Below, in pieces: positions 1 through 7,549 of a stretch of DNA of 64,000 nucleotides; position 1 is the stretch's first letter, and the number at the start of each line of letters is the position of its first letter. The translations under genes were made by a program, and so were the position numbers. Under the pieces are notes generated by a model. The model had not been told where the DNA came from and made no database searches. It worked only from the letters and a program-made list of their open reading frames with translations. The stretch spans positions 523,367 to 587,366 of the forward strand of contig JAEWGT010000009.1 of assembly GCA_023388175.1 (NCBI GenBank), written 5' to 3'. The DNA is from Pseudomonadota bacterium (lineage in GTDB: Bacteria; Pseudomonadota; Alphaproteobacteria; Rhizobiales; Devosiaceae).

Positions 1-354
1 CAGCGCGGTGTCATCATCTCTACAGCCTCGGTAGCCGCTTTCGACGGCCAGATTGGCCAGGCCGCCTATGCCGCGTCCAAGGGCGGCATCGTCTCGCTGA
101 CCCTGCCGGCAGCGCGCGAATTTTCCCGGTTCGGCATCCGCGTTCTGGCCATCGCGCCGGGCCTGTTCCTGACGCCGCTTCTGGCCGAACTGCCGCAAGA
201 CGTGCAGGACGGGCTGGCATCCTCCATCCCCAATCCGCCCCGCCTGGGCAAGCCGTCCGAGTTCGCGGCGCTGGTCAAGTCTATGGTCGAAAACGACTAT
301 CTCAATGGCGAAGTGGTGCGGCTCGACGGCGCCCTGCGCATGGCGGCGAAGTAG
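1..354 (+). CDS. SDR-family 3-hydroxyacyl-CoA dehydrogenase, 3' part
   Basis: The reading frame is open from the window edge, so the N-terminal half with the nucleotide-binding glycine motif lies outside. What remains has the SDR active site: a serine in an ISTAS context, then YAASK (Tyr-x3-Lys) and the APG turn that follows beta-6. The text after the Tyr-Lys pair, with PGLFLTPLL and a C-terminal LDGALRMA, resembles type II 3-hydroxyacyl-CoA dehydrogenases (HSD17B10-like), which oxidise the beta-hydroxyl of acyl-CoAs with NAD. Only 9 bases separate it from a thioesterase gene and an enoyl-CoA hydratase follows, so a beta-oxidative role on an aromatic side chain is the likely job. The substrate is inferred. 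Confidence 0.85.
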   Translation, partial: QRGVIISTASVAAFDGQIGQAAYAASKGGIVSLTLPAAREFSRFGIRVLAIAPGLFLTPLLAELPQDVQDGLASSIPNPPRLGKPSEFAALVKSMVENDYLNGEVVRLDGALRMAAK

Positions 355-363
355 GAGCGGCCG

Positions 364-780
364 ATGTTTTCCAACACCACCAAAGTCGAAATCCAGTTCG
401 GCGACTGCGACCCGGCAGGCATTGTCTATTACCCCAACTATTTCCGCTTCTTCGACAATGCGACGGCAGCCATGCTGTCGGCTGCCTTTGCCATGCACAA
501 GCGCAACTGGCTCGATCACTACGGCATTGCGGGCATTCCCATGGTCGATACCGGCGCGCGCTTCATCAAGCCGTCCAGCTTTGGGGATGTGGTCGAAATC
601 CGCTCGGTGATCGCCGAGCTGGGCCGTTCCAGCTTTGCGGTAAAGCATGAATTACTGCGGGATGGCGAACTGGCCATCGAAGCACATGAAAAACGGGTAT
701 GGGTCATACGCGCCGAGGATGGCGGCATTCGCTCGGCGCCGCTGCCCGACGAGGTCCGCAATCTTTTGGGCGCTGCATGA
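364..780 (+). CDS. 4-hydroxybenzoyl-CoA-type thioesterase
   Basis: This 138-residue hot-dog-fold protein hydrolyses an aromatic or short acyl-CoA to free acid and CoA. The N-terminus carries FGDCDPAGIVYYPNY, the signature of the Pseudomonas 4-hydroxybenzoyl-CoA thioesterase class, in which the Asp before PAG is catalytic. Length matches that family (about 140). A GGAG ribosome site sits just before the ATG. It lies in a tight run between an acyl-CoA dehydrogenase and an enoyl-CoA hydratase. Further along the window pobA would consume 4-hydroxybenzoate, so release of 4-hydroxybenzoate from its CoA ester is the best reading. Activity on other acyl-CoAs cannot be excluded. Confidence 0.85.
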   Translation: MFSNTTKVEIQFGDCDPAGIVYYPNYFRFFDNATAAMLSAAFAMHKRNWLDHYGIAGIPMVDTGARFIKPSSFGDVVEIRSVIAELGRSSFAVKHELLRDGELAIEAHEKRVWVIRAEDGGIRSAPLPDEVRNLLGAA

Positions 781-803
781 GCGCCGCTTTGGAAGGAAAC
801 ATT

Positions 804-1568
804 ATGGCCAATGTGCTGATCGTCGAGCAGAAAGGCGCCATCGTCCATCTGACGCTGAACCGCCCTGAAAAGCGCAATGCGCTGAATGACGATCTGGTCG
901 CTGCGTTCGACGAGTTCTTCGCTGCCGTGCCCGATGGTGCGCGCGCCATTGTCGTTTCGGGGGCGGGAGGCCACTTCTCCTCCGGCCTCGACCTGTCCCA
1001 GCATGTCGCCCGCCAGCCGCTCGACGTGATGGCGCATTCGCGCAACTGGCATCGGGTGATGGCGCGGATCGCCAGCTCGCCCGTTCCCGTCATCGCCGCC
1101 ATGAGCGGCGCGGTCATGGGAGGCGGCCTCGAATTTGCCGCTGCCTGCCATGTGCGTGTCGCCGAGGAAAGCGTGCGCTTCCAGATGCCCGAAGGCTTGC
1201 GCGGTATCTTTGTGGGTGGCGGGGGCTCGGTGCGGATCAGCAAGCTGATCGGGCCGGATCGCCTGACGGAGATGATGCTGACTGGCCGCACTTATTCAGG
1301 CGTGGAAGGCGAGCGGCTGGGTCTTGCCCATCATCTCGTGCCCGAAGGCAAGGCGCTGGAAAAAGCCTTTGAATTGGCGGAGCGCATCGCCAAGAATTCC
1401 CCCACGATCAACGGCTTCATCATTCAGGCCATCGCCCAGATCGCATCCATGCCGCCCGAGGCTGGGCTTTATGCGGAAAGCCTCACCGCAGCGCTGAGCC
1501 AGACAGGTCCGGATGCCGAAGAGGGCTTGCGGGCCTTCCTGGAAAAACGCCCGCCGGTGTTCCGGTGA
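804..1568 (+). CDS. Enoyl-CoA hydratase/isomerase family protein
   Basis: The 254-residue crotonase-fold protein adds water to a 2-enoyl-CoA. Both glutamates used by true hydratases are visible: one in GGGLEFA (about residue 110) and one in MPEGLRG (about residue 130). The oxyanion-hole segment SGAGGHFSSGLDL is also present. I chose the ATG with GGAAGGAAAC upstream; the frame stays open 105 bases further 5' into the thioesterase, but that start has no ribosome site. It ends the operon begun by the SDR and thioesterase and converges with a MarR gene 5 bases away. The position where chlorobenzoyl-CoA dehalogenases carry their nucleophilic Asp appears to be Gly, so a dehalogenase is unlikely. 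Confidence 0.85.
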   Translation: MANVLIVEQKGAIVHLTLNRPEKRNALNDDLVAAFDEFFAAVPDGARAIVVSGAGGHFSSGLDLSQHVARQPLDVMAHSRNWHRVMARIASSPVPVIAAMSGAVMGGGLEFAAACHVRVAEESVRFQMPEGLRGIFVGGGGSVRISKLIGPDRLTEMMLTGRTYSGVEGERLGLAHHLVPEGKALEKAFELAERIAKNSPTINGFIIQAIAQIASMPPEAGLYAESLTAALSQTGPDAEEGLRAFLEKRPPVFR

Positions 1569-1573
1569 GTATC

Positions 1574-2050
1574 TCAGCTCAGCCGTTCGAGCAGGGACAG
1601 CAGCGTCTCGCGGTCCTTTTCTCCGCCCAGTTGTGCGATCAGGTCCTGCTCCATGGTCTCGTGCAGGTCGCGCGCCCGATTGAGGAAGGCCTCACCTTCT
1701 GCGGTCAGATGCAAGGCGTTGGCGCGCTTGTCGACATCCGAGGGCACGCGTTCGACAAAGCCGCGCTCTTCCAACCCATGCACCAGCGTGACGAAGTTGG
1801 CGCGTTTGATGCCCAGAACTTCCGCGATTTCGGTCTGCTTGCGGCCGGGATTGTCGGCAATCAACACCAGAACGGAATATTCGACCGGCCGGAGCTTGAG
1901 ATCATCGAAGACGGCGAGGAATTTCTGGAACACGTTCAGTTGCGCCCGCCGCAGCCGATAACCAATAATGCCCGTCGTGGCGCCGATGCGCAAAATGGCC
2001 GTGTCGGCCTCGGACTGCGCAGGATTGGACGGGGGCGTCTGGTGCCGCAT
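1574..2050 (-). CDS. MarR-family transcriptional regulator
   Basis: A 158-residue winged-helix dimer protein of the MarR family, whose members usually repress catabolic genes and are released by aromatic acids or their CoA esters. The recognition helix region reads KQTEIAEVLGIKRANFVTLVHGLEERG at residues 65-90, followed by the wing VDKRANALHLTAEG. It is convergent to the acyl-CoA operon and divergent from the TRAP transporter genes, so either could be its target. HcaR- and CouR-type MarR proteins respond to hydroxycinnamoyl-CoAs, which would suit this locus, but the effector here is unknown. Dyads in the upstream 242 bases are listed separately. Confidence 0.88.
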   Translation of the reverse strand: MRHQTPPSNPAQSEADTAILRIGATTGIIGYRLRRAQLNVFQKFLAVFDDLKLRPVEYSVLVLIADNPGRKQTEIAEVLGIKRANFVTLVHGLEERGFVERVPSDVDKRANALHLTAEGEAFLNRARDLHETMEQDLIAQLGGEKDRETLLSLLERLS

Positions 2051-2111
2051 GAGCCCGATTGTTCCTGTTAGAAGTTGGAGCAGGTTCCGCTTCTAGCATT
2101 TGGGGTAATTG

Positions 2112-2126
2112 GTTATCCAGTATAAC
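2112..2126. promoter_or_regulatory. Dyad GTTAT-N5-ATAAC upstream of the MarR gene
   Basis: Perfect 5-base arms separated by five bases lie about 62 bases upstream of the MarR start codon, in an AT-rich pocket of an otherwise GC-rich sequence. The position suits an autoregulatory operator of the MarR protein. It also contains GGTTAT, the half-site seen in the PcaQ-type boxes, so assignment to MarR or PcaQ is open. Confidence 0.4.
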
Positions 2127-2222
2127 TTTGCTTGGAGAGCGCGCTGTGCGACGCAATATCAATCCAAAGTTATTGAACGCTGCGCATTTTGCCCGATTTT
2201 GTGGCATGTCTGTCGCTCAATG

Positions 2223-2238
2223 ATAACCTAAAGGTTAT
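2223..2238 (+). promoter_or_regulatory. PcaQ-type box before the TRAP transporter operon
   Basis: The sequence ATAACC-TAAA-GGTTAT is an inverted repeat with 7-base arms, 54 bases before the small-permease start. It fits the ATAACC-N4-GGTTAA motif I recall for the LysR regulator PcaQ of Sinorhizobium. Seventeen bases downstream comes TCATTTTACTTG, repeated at identical spacing before pcaD. Seen: the dyad and the shared spacing. Inferred: PcaQ binding. Confidence 0.65.
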
Positions 2239-2255
2239 ATCGTAATGGGAATTTA

Positions 2256-2267
2256 TCATTTTACTTG
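2256..2267 (+). promoter_or_regulatory. Core-promoter 12-mer shared with the pcaD promoter
   Basis: TCATTTTACTTG occurs here, 26 bases before the dctQ-like start, and again 40 bases before pcaD. In both places it lies 17 bases after a GGTTAT half-site. It includes TTTACT as a possible -10 element. A 12-base identity in phase with the activator box suggests a common activated promoter design. Confidence 0.5.
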
Positions 2268-2292
2268 AGGTCTCGCGGGGCCTTAAATCGGG

Positions 2293-2856
2293 ATGAAACG
2301 GGGGAGGAAATCCGTGTTCAGCGATAGTTCCTTATTGGGACGTGTGACGCATGGGCTGGCGAAGTGGATGGCCATTGCCGGGGGTGTTACGCTCCTTGCC
2401 ATGATCGCCATCGTTGTGATCAGCGTGATCGGCCGCACTTTTCTGTGGGCCGGGCTCCGGCCCATTCTCGGGGATTATGAACTGGTTTCGGTCGGCATGG
2501 GTTTTGCTGTTTTCGCCTTCCTGCCCTGGGCGCATCTGATGCGCGGTCATGCGCTTGTGTCCCTGATTACCGATAGTTTCAGCGATCGCGCCAACGCCTG
2601 GATTCTTGTTGTCACCGACCTGATGATGCTGGTTGCCGCAGGCTTCATCACCTGGCGGCTCTATTTCGGCATGATGGACAAGTTCAGCTACCGCGAAACC
2701 ACCATTCTGCTGGGCCTGCCTCTGGGTTGGGCCTATATGGCCGGATTTGTGGGTGCCGTGGTCCTCGTCCTCGTGTCTGTCTTTGTCTTTGGCCGCTCCG
2801 TTCAGGATGCGGTGGCCGGCAAGGCGCCGCCCAAGCACGCGGGGAGCGAGCATTGA
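2293..2856 (+). CDS. TRAP transporter small permease (DctQ family)
   Basis: A 187-residue inner-membrane protein with four hydrophobic segments, at about residues 24-48, 60-80, 98-120 and 143-170, the DctQ topology. It pairs with the large permease to form the membrane part of a sodium-driven tripartite uptake system for organic acids. The sequence between segments 2 and 3, WAHLMRGHALVSL, matches the conserved DctQ region where an Arg-Gly-His is usual. The gene overlaps the large-permease start. The regulator box upstream and the nearby pob/pca genes suggest aromatic acids such as 4-hydroxybenzoate or protocatechuate as cargo. Confidence 0.88.
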   Translation: MKRGRKSVFSDSSLLGRVTHGLAKWMAIAGGVTLLAMIAIVVISVIGRTFLWAGLRPILGDYELVSVGMGFAVFAFLPWAHLMRGHALVSLITDSFSDRANAWILVVTDLMMLVAAGFITWRLYFGMMDKFSYRETTILLGLPLGWAYMAGFVGAVVLVLVSVFVFGRSVQDAVAGKAPPKHAGSEH

Positions 2857-4178
2857 CCACGAACCTGATCCTCGGCCTGCTGGGTATTCCCGCCGTTTTG
2901 CTGCTTGTCTTCCTGCGCGTGCCGATCGGGCTGGCCATGATGGCCATCGGCGTTCTTGGCACCTGGATGATCACCAAGAATTTCAATCCGGTGATGGCCC
3001 AGTTCAAGACGCTGAGCTACTCCACCTTTGCCTCTCATTCGCTTTCGGTCGTTCCGCTGTTTCTCCTGATGGGCCAGTTTGCGACTTTGAGCGGGCTCTC
3101 CACCAAGATCTTCAAGGCGGCGACGGCCTGGCTGGGGCATCGGCAGGGCGGCGTGGCCATGGCCGCCGTCGGCGCCAGCGCCGGCTTCGGTTCCATCGTG
3201 GGATCGTCGTTGGCAACGGCCGCCACCATGGGCAAGGTCGCACTGCCGGAGCTGAAGAAATACGGCTATTCCAACGCCCTGGCGACCGGCGCGGTAGCGG
3301 CAGGCGGCACCTTGGGCATTCTCATCCCGCCCTCCGTGATCCTCGTCATCTTCGCCGTGCTGACCGAACAGAATATCGCCAAGCTGTTCATGGGGGCGTT
3401 CCTGCCCGGCATTCTGGCGGCGGTCGGTTACCTTATCGTCATTGCCATCTATGTGCGGGTGCGTCCCGAGGCCGGACGGCGGCTGGAACGTGTGCCCTAT
3501 CGCGAGCGCTTCAAGGCGCTGGCGGATATCTGGCCGGTTCTGCTGGTTTTCATTCTGGTCATCGGCGGCATCTATTCCGGCATCTTCACCCCGACCGAGG
3601 CTGCGGCCATCGGGGCGGCCGGCACGGGTATCATCGCGCTGGCCTATCGGAGCCTCACCTGGGAAAATGTCCGCGACGCGCTTCTGTCCACGGCCATGTC
3701 CACGGCGATGATCTTCCTTATCGTCTTTGGCGCCGCGGTGCTGAACGGGTTCCTCGCGCTGTCGCAGCTGCCGCAGGTTTCGGCCAACTGGATCGGCGAG
3801 CAGGGTTTCAATCCCTGGATCGTGCTGGCCATCGTGCTGGTGTTCTATCTCGTTCTCGGCTGCGTCATGGACTCGCTGTCCATGATCCTGCTGACGATCC
3901 CCATTCTCTATCCGATGATGATGGTGCTCGATTTCGGCCTGTCGCCCGATGAATTCGGCATCTGGTTCGGCATCCTCGTGCTGATCGCCGTGGAGGTCGG
4001 CCTGATCACGCCTCCGGTTGGCATGAACCTGTTCATCATCAATTCCATGTCGCCCGGCACCAAGCTGTCGGAGACCTATCGCGGTGTGCTGCCATTCGTG
4101 TTGAGTGACATCATCCGCACCATTATCCTGGTAGCCTTTCCAGCAATCACGCTCGGACTGGTCTGGTGGTTCTACTAG
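2853..4178 (+). CDS. TRAP transporter large permease (DctM family)
   Basis: A 441-residue permease with about 12 membrane segments that moves the solute delivered by the binding protein. Recognisable DctM stretches are FLLMGQFATLSGLS, GSSLATAATMGKVALPELKKYGY (about residues 110-135), LIPPSVILVIFAVLTEQNI and GLITPPVGMNLFIINS near the end. The most likely start is TTG overlapping the TGA of the small permease (TTGA), since no ATG lies near the family's normal N-terminus; the frame is open further 5' but would run through the small-permease gene. The overlap implies translational coupling and equal amounts of the two permeases. Confidence 0.9.
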   Translation: MTTNLILGLLGIPAVLLLVFLRVPIGLAMMAIGVLGTWMITKNFNPVMAQFKTLSYSTFASHSLSVVPLFLLMGQFATLSGLSTKIFKAATAWLGHRQGGVAMAAVGASAGFGSIVGSSLATAATMGKVALPELKKYGYSNALATGAVAAGGTLGILIPPSVILVIFAVLTEQNIAKLFMGAFLPGILAAVGYLIVIAIYVRVRPEAGRRLERVPYRERFKALADIWPVLLVFILVIGGIYSGIFTPTEAAAIGAAGTGIIALAYRSLTWENVRDALLSTAMSTAMIFLIVFGAAVLNGFLALSQLPQVSANWIGEQGFNPWIVLAIVLVFYLVLGCVMDSLSMILLTIPILYPMMMVLDFGLSPDEFGIWFGILVLIAVEVGLITPPVGMNLFIINSMSPGTKLSETYRGVLPFVLSDIIRTIILVAFPAITLGLVWWFY

Positions 4179-4267
4179 GGAAAGACCTGCATTCCCGCGT
4201 CTGAGGAGGCGGGGGATGCAGACCATGATCCGGCCTTGGGCCGGCCATCGCAAGGGAGGGAAACCCA

Positions 4268-5284
4268 ATGAAGACCAAATCGCTCGTTCTGGGCGCACTG
4301 GCGGCATTCGCCATGTCCACCACCGCTTTCGCCCAGGACGTCACCCTGCGCATTCATCAGATGCTGCCGGCCCAGGCCACCATTCCGGCCCAGGCCATAG
4401 AGCCATGGGCTGCAAAGGTGCAGGAAGAGTCGGGCGGCCGCATCGCCTTCGAACTCTACCCCGCCATGCAGCTTGGTGGAGCACCGGCCAGCCTTTATGA
4501 CCAGGCCAAGGACGGTGTCGTGGACATCATCTGGACCGTTCTCGGCTATACGCCGGGGCGTTTCCCCAAGTCCGAAGTCTTCGAGTTGCCGTTCCTGATC
4601 ACTAATGGCGAAGCCTCCTCGGCGGCTTTCTACAATTACGCCATGGAACATGCCGCTGACGAATATGAAGGCGTCAAGGTTCTGGCCCTGCATACGCACG
4701 GCCCCGGCCTGTTCCATTCCAAGGAGCCGATCAATAGCCTGGAAGACCTGCAGGGCATGAAGGTGCGTGGCGGTTCGCGCATCATCTCCAACATGCTGGC
4801 CCAGCTCGGTGCCGAGCCGGTTGGCATGCCTGTGCCCGAAACCCCCGAAGCCCTGTCCAAGGGCGTGATCGAAGCGACGACCATTCCCTGGGAGGTGACC
4901 CCCTCGCTGCGCATCGCCGAGCTGGTCAAGAACCATACCGGTTTCACCAGCCAGTATGGCCTCTATAGCCAGACCTTCGGTTTCATCATGAACCAGGACA
5001 GCTATAACAACCTGCCCGACGACCTGAAGGCTATCATCGACGCCAATTCGGGCCTGGAAGTCTCGCGTCAGTTTGGCCGCGTCATGGACAATGGTGACGC
5101 CACCGGCCTGTCCATCGCCGTCAATGCCGGCAACAATATCGTCCAGCTCGACGAAACCGAGACTCAGCGCTGGGTCGATGCTTCGCAGGCAACGGTGGAC
5201 CAATGGCTGGCCGACATGTCGGCCGCCGGCATCGACGGTCAGGCCCTGCTCGACGCAGCCCGCGCCGCGGTGGCTGCCGAGTAA
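4268..5284 (+). CDS. TRAP transporter solute-binding protein (DctP family)
   Basis: This 338-residue periplasmic protein captures the substrate for the two permeases upstream. It has a signal peptide of about 23 residues ending AFAQ. The mature start TLRIHQMLPAQATIPAQAIEPWA resembles aromatic- and keto-acid-binding TRAP proteins. GMKVRGGSRIISNMLAQLGAEPVGMPVPE (about 160-190) contains the conserved Arg that clamps the substrate carboxylate. An 89-base gap with its own AGGGAGGG ribosome site separates it from the large permease, and a strong terminator follows. Nearby genes suggest aromatic carboxylates as ligand, but the sequence alone does not prove which. Confidence 0.9.
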   Translation: MKTKSLVLGALAAFAMSTTAFAQDVTLRIHQMLPAQATIPAQAIEPWAAKVQEESGGRIAFELYPAMQLGGAPASLYDQAKDGVVDIIWTVLGYTPGRFPKSEVFELPFLITNGEASSAAFYNYAMEHAADEYEGVKVLALHTHGPGLFHSKEPINSLEDLQGMKVRGGSRIISNMLAQLGAEPVGMPVPETPEALSKGVIEATTIPWEVTPSLRIAELVKNHTGFTSQYGLYSQTFGFIMNQDSYNNLPDDLKAIIDANSGLEVSRQFGRVMDNGDATGLSIAVNAGNNIVQLDETETQRWVDASQATVDQWLADMSAAGIDGQALLDAARAAVAAE

Positions 5285-5312
5285 CACCCAACCTCGTCCC
5301 GAGGCTCCGGAA

Positions 5313-5339
5313 GCCCCGCCATTCGTGGCGGGGCTTTTT
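5313..5339 (+). terminator. Factor-independent terminator after the TRAP operon
   Basis: Stem GCCCCGCCA / TGGCGGGGC with a stable TTCG loop is followed by TTTTT. It closes the TRAP operon before the convergent pobA gene. Confidence 0.9.
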
Positions 5340-5465
5340 GTTTGGGGCCCGCCCCCGAACCTCCTTGAGGGAGAGGGATGTATCAAGGGCGCTGGACTGT
5401 CGGTGACGCATCTCTTCTTCTCCCCATTTCTTGAGGGGAGGCCGGGTGGGAGGCTTCCGCAAGTC

Positions 5466-6623
5466 CTATTGCGGCAACCCCGTATAATTCTCGGCGAGAC
5501 TCTGCTGGGCGGCAAGCGAACCGGTGAGATAGTCGAATTCTGCGCGCTGAATACGGCGGCCGAAATCGCCGCCATCTGGGAAAACATGGAGCAGGCTGGT
5601 CATCCACCAGCTGAAGCGTTCCGCCTTCCAGATGCGTGCGAGGGCCTTGGCGGAATAATTGTCGAGCCCGGCGGATGATTTCTCGCCATAGAACTCGATC
5701 AACCCATCGGCCAGCATGGCGACATCGCTCATGGCAAGGTTCAGCCCCTTGGCCCCGGTTGGCGGCACGATATGGGCCGCGTCTCCTGCCAGAAACAGCT
5801 TTCCGAAGCGCAGCGGTTCGGCCACGAAAGAGCGCAATGGCGCAATAGATTTTTCGAGCGACGCCCCGGTCTGCAGGGATTGGGCGGTCGCGGGATCAAG
5901 GCGCCGGCGCAATTCGTCCCAGAAGCGTTCGTCGCTCCAGTCTTCAACCTTTTCGCCGGCATCGACTTGCACATAGTAACGGCTGCGCGTGGGTGAGCGT
6001 TGCGAGCAAAGGGCAAAGCCGCGCTGGTGATGGGCGTAGATCAGCTCTTCGGAAACTGGTGGCTTGTCGACGAGAATACCCAGCCAGCCAAAGGGATAGA
6101 CGCGCTCGAATGTCTTGACGGCATTTTGCGGCACGCTGGCGCGGCTGACGCCATGATAGCCGTCGCAGCCCGCGATATAGTCGCAGTCCACGCGATGGGT
6201 CGCCCCGTCCTTGCGCCAGGTCACATAGGGCCGGCCGTCGAAGTCGTGCAATTGCACGTCCTCCGCTTCATAAATTGTCTGGCCCTGCCGCGCTTCCATG
6301 AGGTCGCGCGTCACCTCGGTCTGACCATAGACGGTGACATGTCGGCCCACCAGTGCGGTGAAGTCCACGCGATGGCGGTCGCCGTCGAAACTCAGGATCG
6401 TGCCATCATGCACCAGCCCCTCGGCATGGAGGCGCGCACTGGCATGGGCCCGATCCATGAGGCCGACCGATCCCTGTTCCAATACGCCGGCGCGGATGCG
6501 GCCGAGCACATAGTCCGCGCTTTTGCGTTCAAGGATCAGATTGTCGATGCCGGCCAGATCGAGCAGCCGGCCCAGCATGAGCCCGGCCGGTCCGGCTCCG
6601 ACGATCACAACATTGGTGCGCAT
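5466..6623 (-). CDS. pobA: 4-hydroxybenzoate 3-monooxygenase
   Basis: This 385-residue FAD enzyme hydroxylates 4-hydroxybenzoate to protocatechuate using NADPH and oxygen. The N-terminal FAD motif is VIVGAGPAGLMLGRLL, the middle carries CDYIAGCDGYHGVSR (the DG motif that touches FAD and NADPH), and the late FAD motif is GDAAHIVPPTGAKGLN near residue 290. Length equals characterised PobA proteins (about 390). The frame allows 23 more residues, but MRTNVVIVGAG matches the family N-terminus. It is transcribed away from the AraC gene pobR across 52 bases, the usual pobA/pobR arrangement, and feeds the pca genes downstream. Confidence 0.96.
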   Translation of the reverse strand: MRTNVVIVGAGPAGLMLGRLLDLAGIDNLILERKSADYVLGRIRAGVLEQGSVGLMDRAHASARLHAEGLVHDGTILSFDGDRHRVDFTALVGRHVTVYGQTEVTRDLMEARQGQTIYEAEDVQLHDFDGRPYVTWRKDGATHRVDCDYIAGCDGYHGVSRASVPQNAVKTFERVYPFGWLGILVDKPPVSEELIYAHHQRGFALCSQRSPTRSRYYVQVDAGEKVEDWSDERFWDELRRRLDPATAQSLQTGASLEKSIAPLRSFVAEPLRFGKLFLAGDAAHIVPPTGAKGLNLAMSDVAMLADGLIEFYGEKSSAGLDNYSAKALARIWKAERFSWWMTSLLHVFPDGGDFGRRIQRAEFDYLTGSLAAQQSLAENYTGLPQ

Positions 6624-6675
6624 GATATTCCCCTCACTTTTGGCGGCAGAATGCCTGTGAGCAGGAAAATGTTGA

Positions 6676-7545
6676 ATGGACAGGCGAGGCAATCGCTTGC
6701 ACTATCCGAACATGATCCTGATCCCCACCTATGCGCTCTATGGCGAACAGGAAAGCCCGCAGGACTGGCTGCACTGGGAGACCATTCCCGCGCGCAGTCG
6801 CCTGCATGGTTTCCGCATCGCCCCCCATCGGCATGAACACCTGTTCCAGGTCTTGGCGCTGACCGGGGGTAGGGCGTCCGTCGATCTCGACGGTGAAGTG
6901 TTTGAGCTTTCTGCGGGGGCACTCGTGCTGGTGCCGGCCATGGCCGTACACGGCTATGCCTTTTCACCCGATGTCGATGGGATCGTGCTGACCTTGTTCG
7001 AGCGCGATGTAAGGTCGCTGGATTTCTCCTTTGACCGGCCAGCCATTATCCGCGCCGGTGCCGGGCCCGTCATGGAGGCGATGAGCGGCCTGCTGCGCGA
7101 GGCCGACAATCCCGGCGAACGGCATGACCTGGCCATGCGGACCCGTCTCTGCCTGCTTTTGCTGTCTCTCTTTCGCGCCCAAAGCCAGTCTGTGGCTGGC
7201 GAGGGGCAGGCGGGGCGCATGCGTCGTCATGCGGAAGCCTTCCGCCAGTCGGTGGAGAAGCGCTATCGCCAGACCCGGCGCATTGCCGACTATGCCCGCG
7301 AAATCGGCGTGAGCCCGACCCATCTGAACCGCATCTGCCGGCAGGTTCTGGGAGCATCGGCACTTTCCATCATCGAACGGCGCATCGCGCTCGAGGCAAG
7401 GCGGCAATTGCTGTTTTCCACCTTGTCCATTCAACAGATTGGCGCCGAGCTGGGCTATGATGACCCGGCATATTTCACCCGCTTCATGACCCGCATGCTG
7501 GGCATGTCACCCGGAGCTTTCCGCAGACAGATGAGCCGGGCCTGA
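6676..7545 (+). CDS. pobR: AraC-family activator of pobA
   Basis: A 289-residue regulator with an N-terminal cupin domain (LHGFRIAPHRHEHLFQVLALTGG, about residues 40-60) and two C-terminal AraC helix-turn-helix motifs; the second ends with IGAELGYDDPAYFTRFMTRMLGMSPGAFR. The cupin domain would bind 4-hydroxybenzoate and the C-terminus the pobA promoter. The divergent position next to pobA and the LIPTYALYGE start, typical of AraC-type PobR proteins, support the name. The start could instead be the ATG 36 bases downstream, at MILIPTY; the upstream one has the better ribosome site. It converges with pcaQ 4 bases away. Confidence 0.88.
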   Translation: MDRRGNRLHYPNMILIPTYALYGEQESPQDWLHWETIPARSRLHGFRIAPHRHEHLFQVLALTGGRASVDLDGEVFELSAGALVLVPAMAVHGYAFSPDVDGIVLTLFERDVRSLDFSFDRPAIIRAGAGPVMEAMSGLLREADNPGERHDLAMRTRLCLLLLSLFRAQSQSVAGEGQAGRMRRHAEAFRQSVEKRYRQTRRIADYAREIGVSPTHLNRICRQVLGASALSIIERRIALEARRQLLFSTLSIQQIGAELGYDDPAYFTRFMTRMLGMSPGAFRRQMSRA

Positions 7546-7549
7546 GCGT

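Noticed and set aside
804..1568. 4-chlorobenzoyl-CoA dehalogenase in an fcb-like operon (thioesterase plus crotonase plus TRAP)
   Set aside because: The gene set recalls fcb operons, but the crotonase keeps both hydratase glutamates and, by eye, has Gly where the dehalogenase nucleophilic Asp should be. No aryl-CoA ligase is visible in the window.
2802..4307. 501-codon open frame opposite the TRAP large permease
   Set aside because: It is rich in His, Asp, Gln and Arg as expected for the complement of a hydrophobic GC-rich gene, and it crosses three real genes' boundaries.
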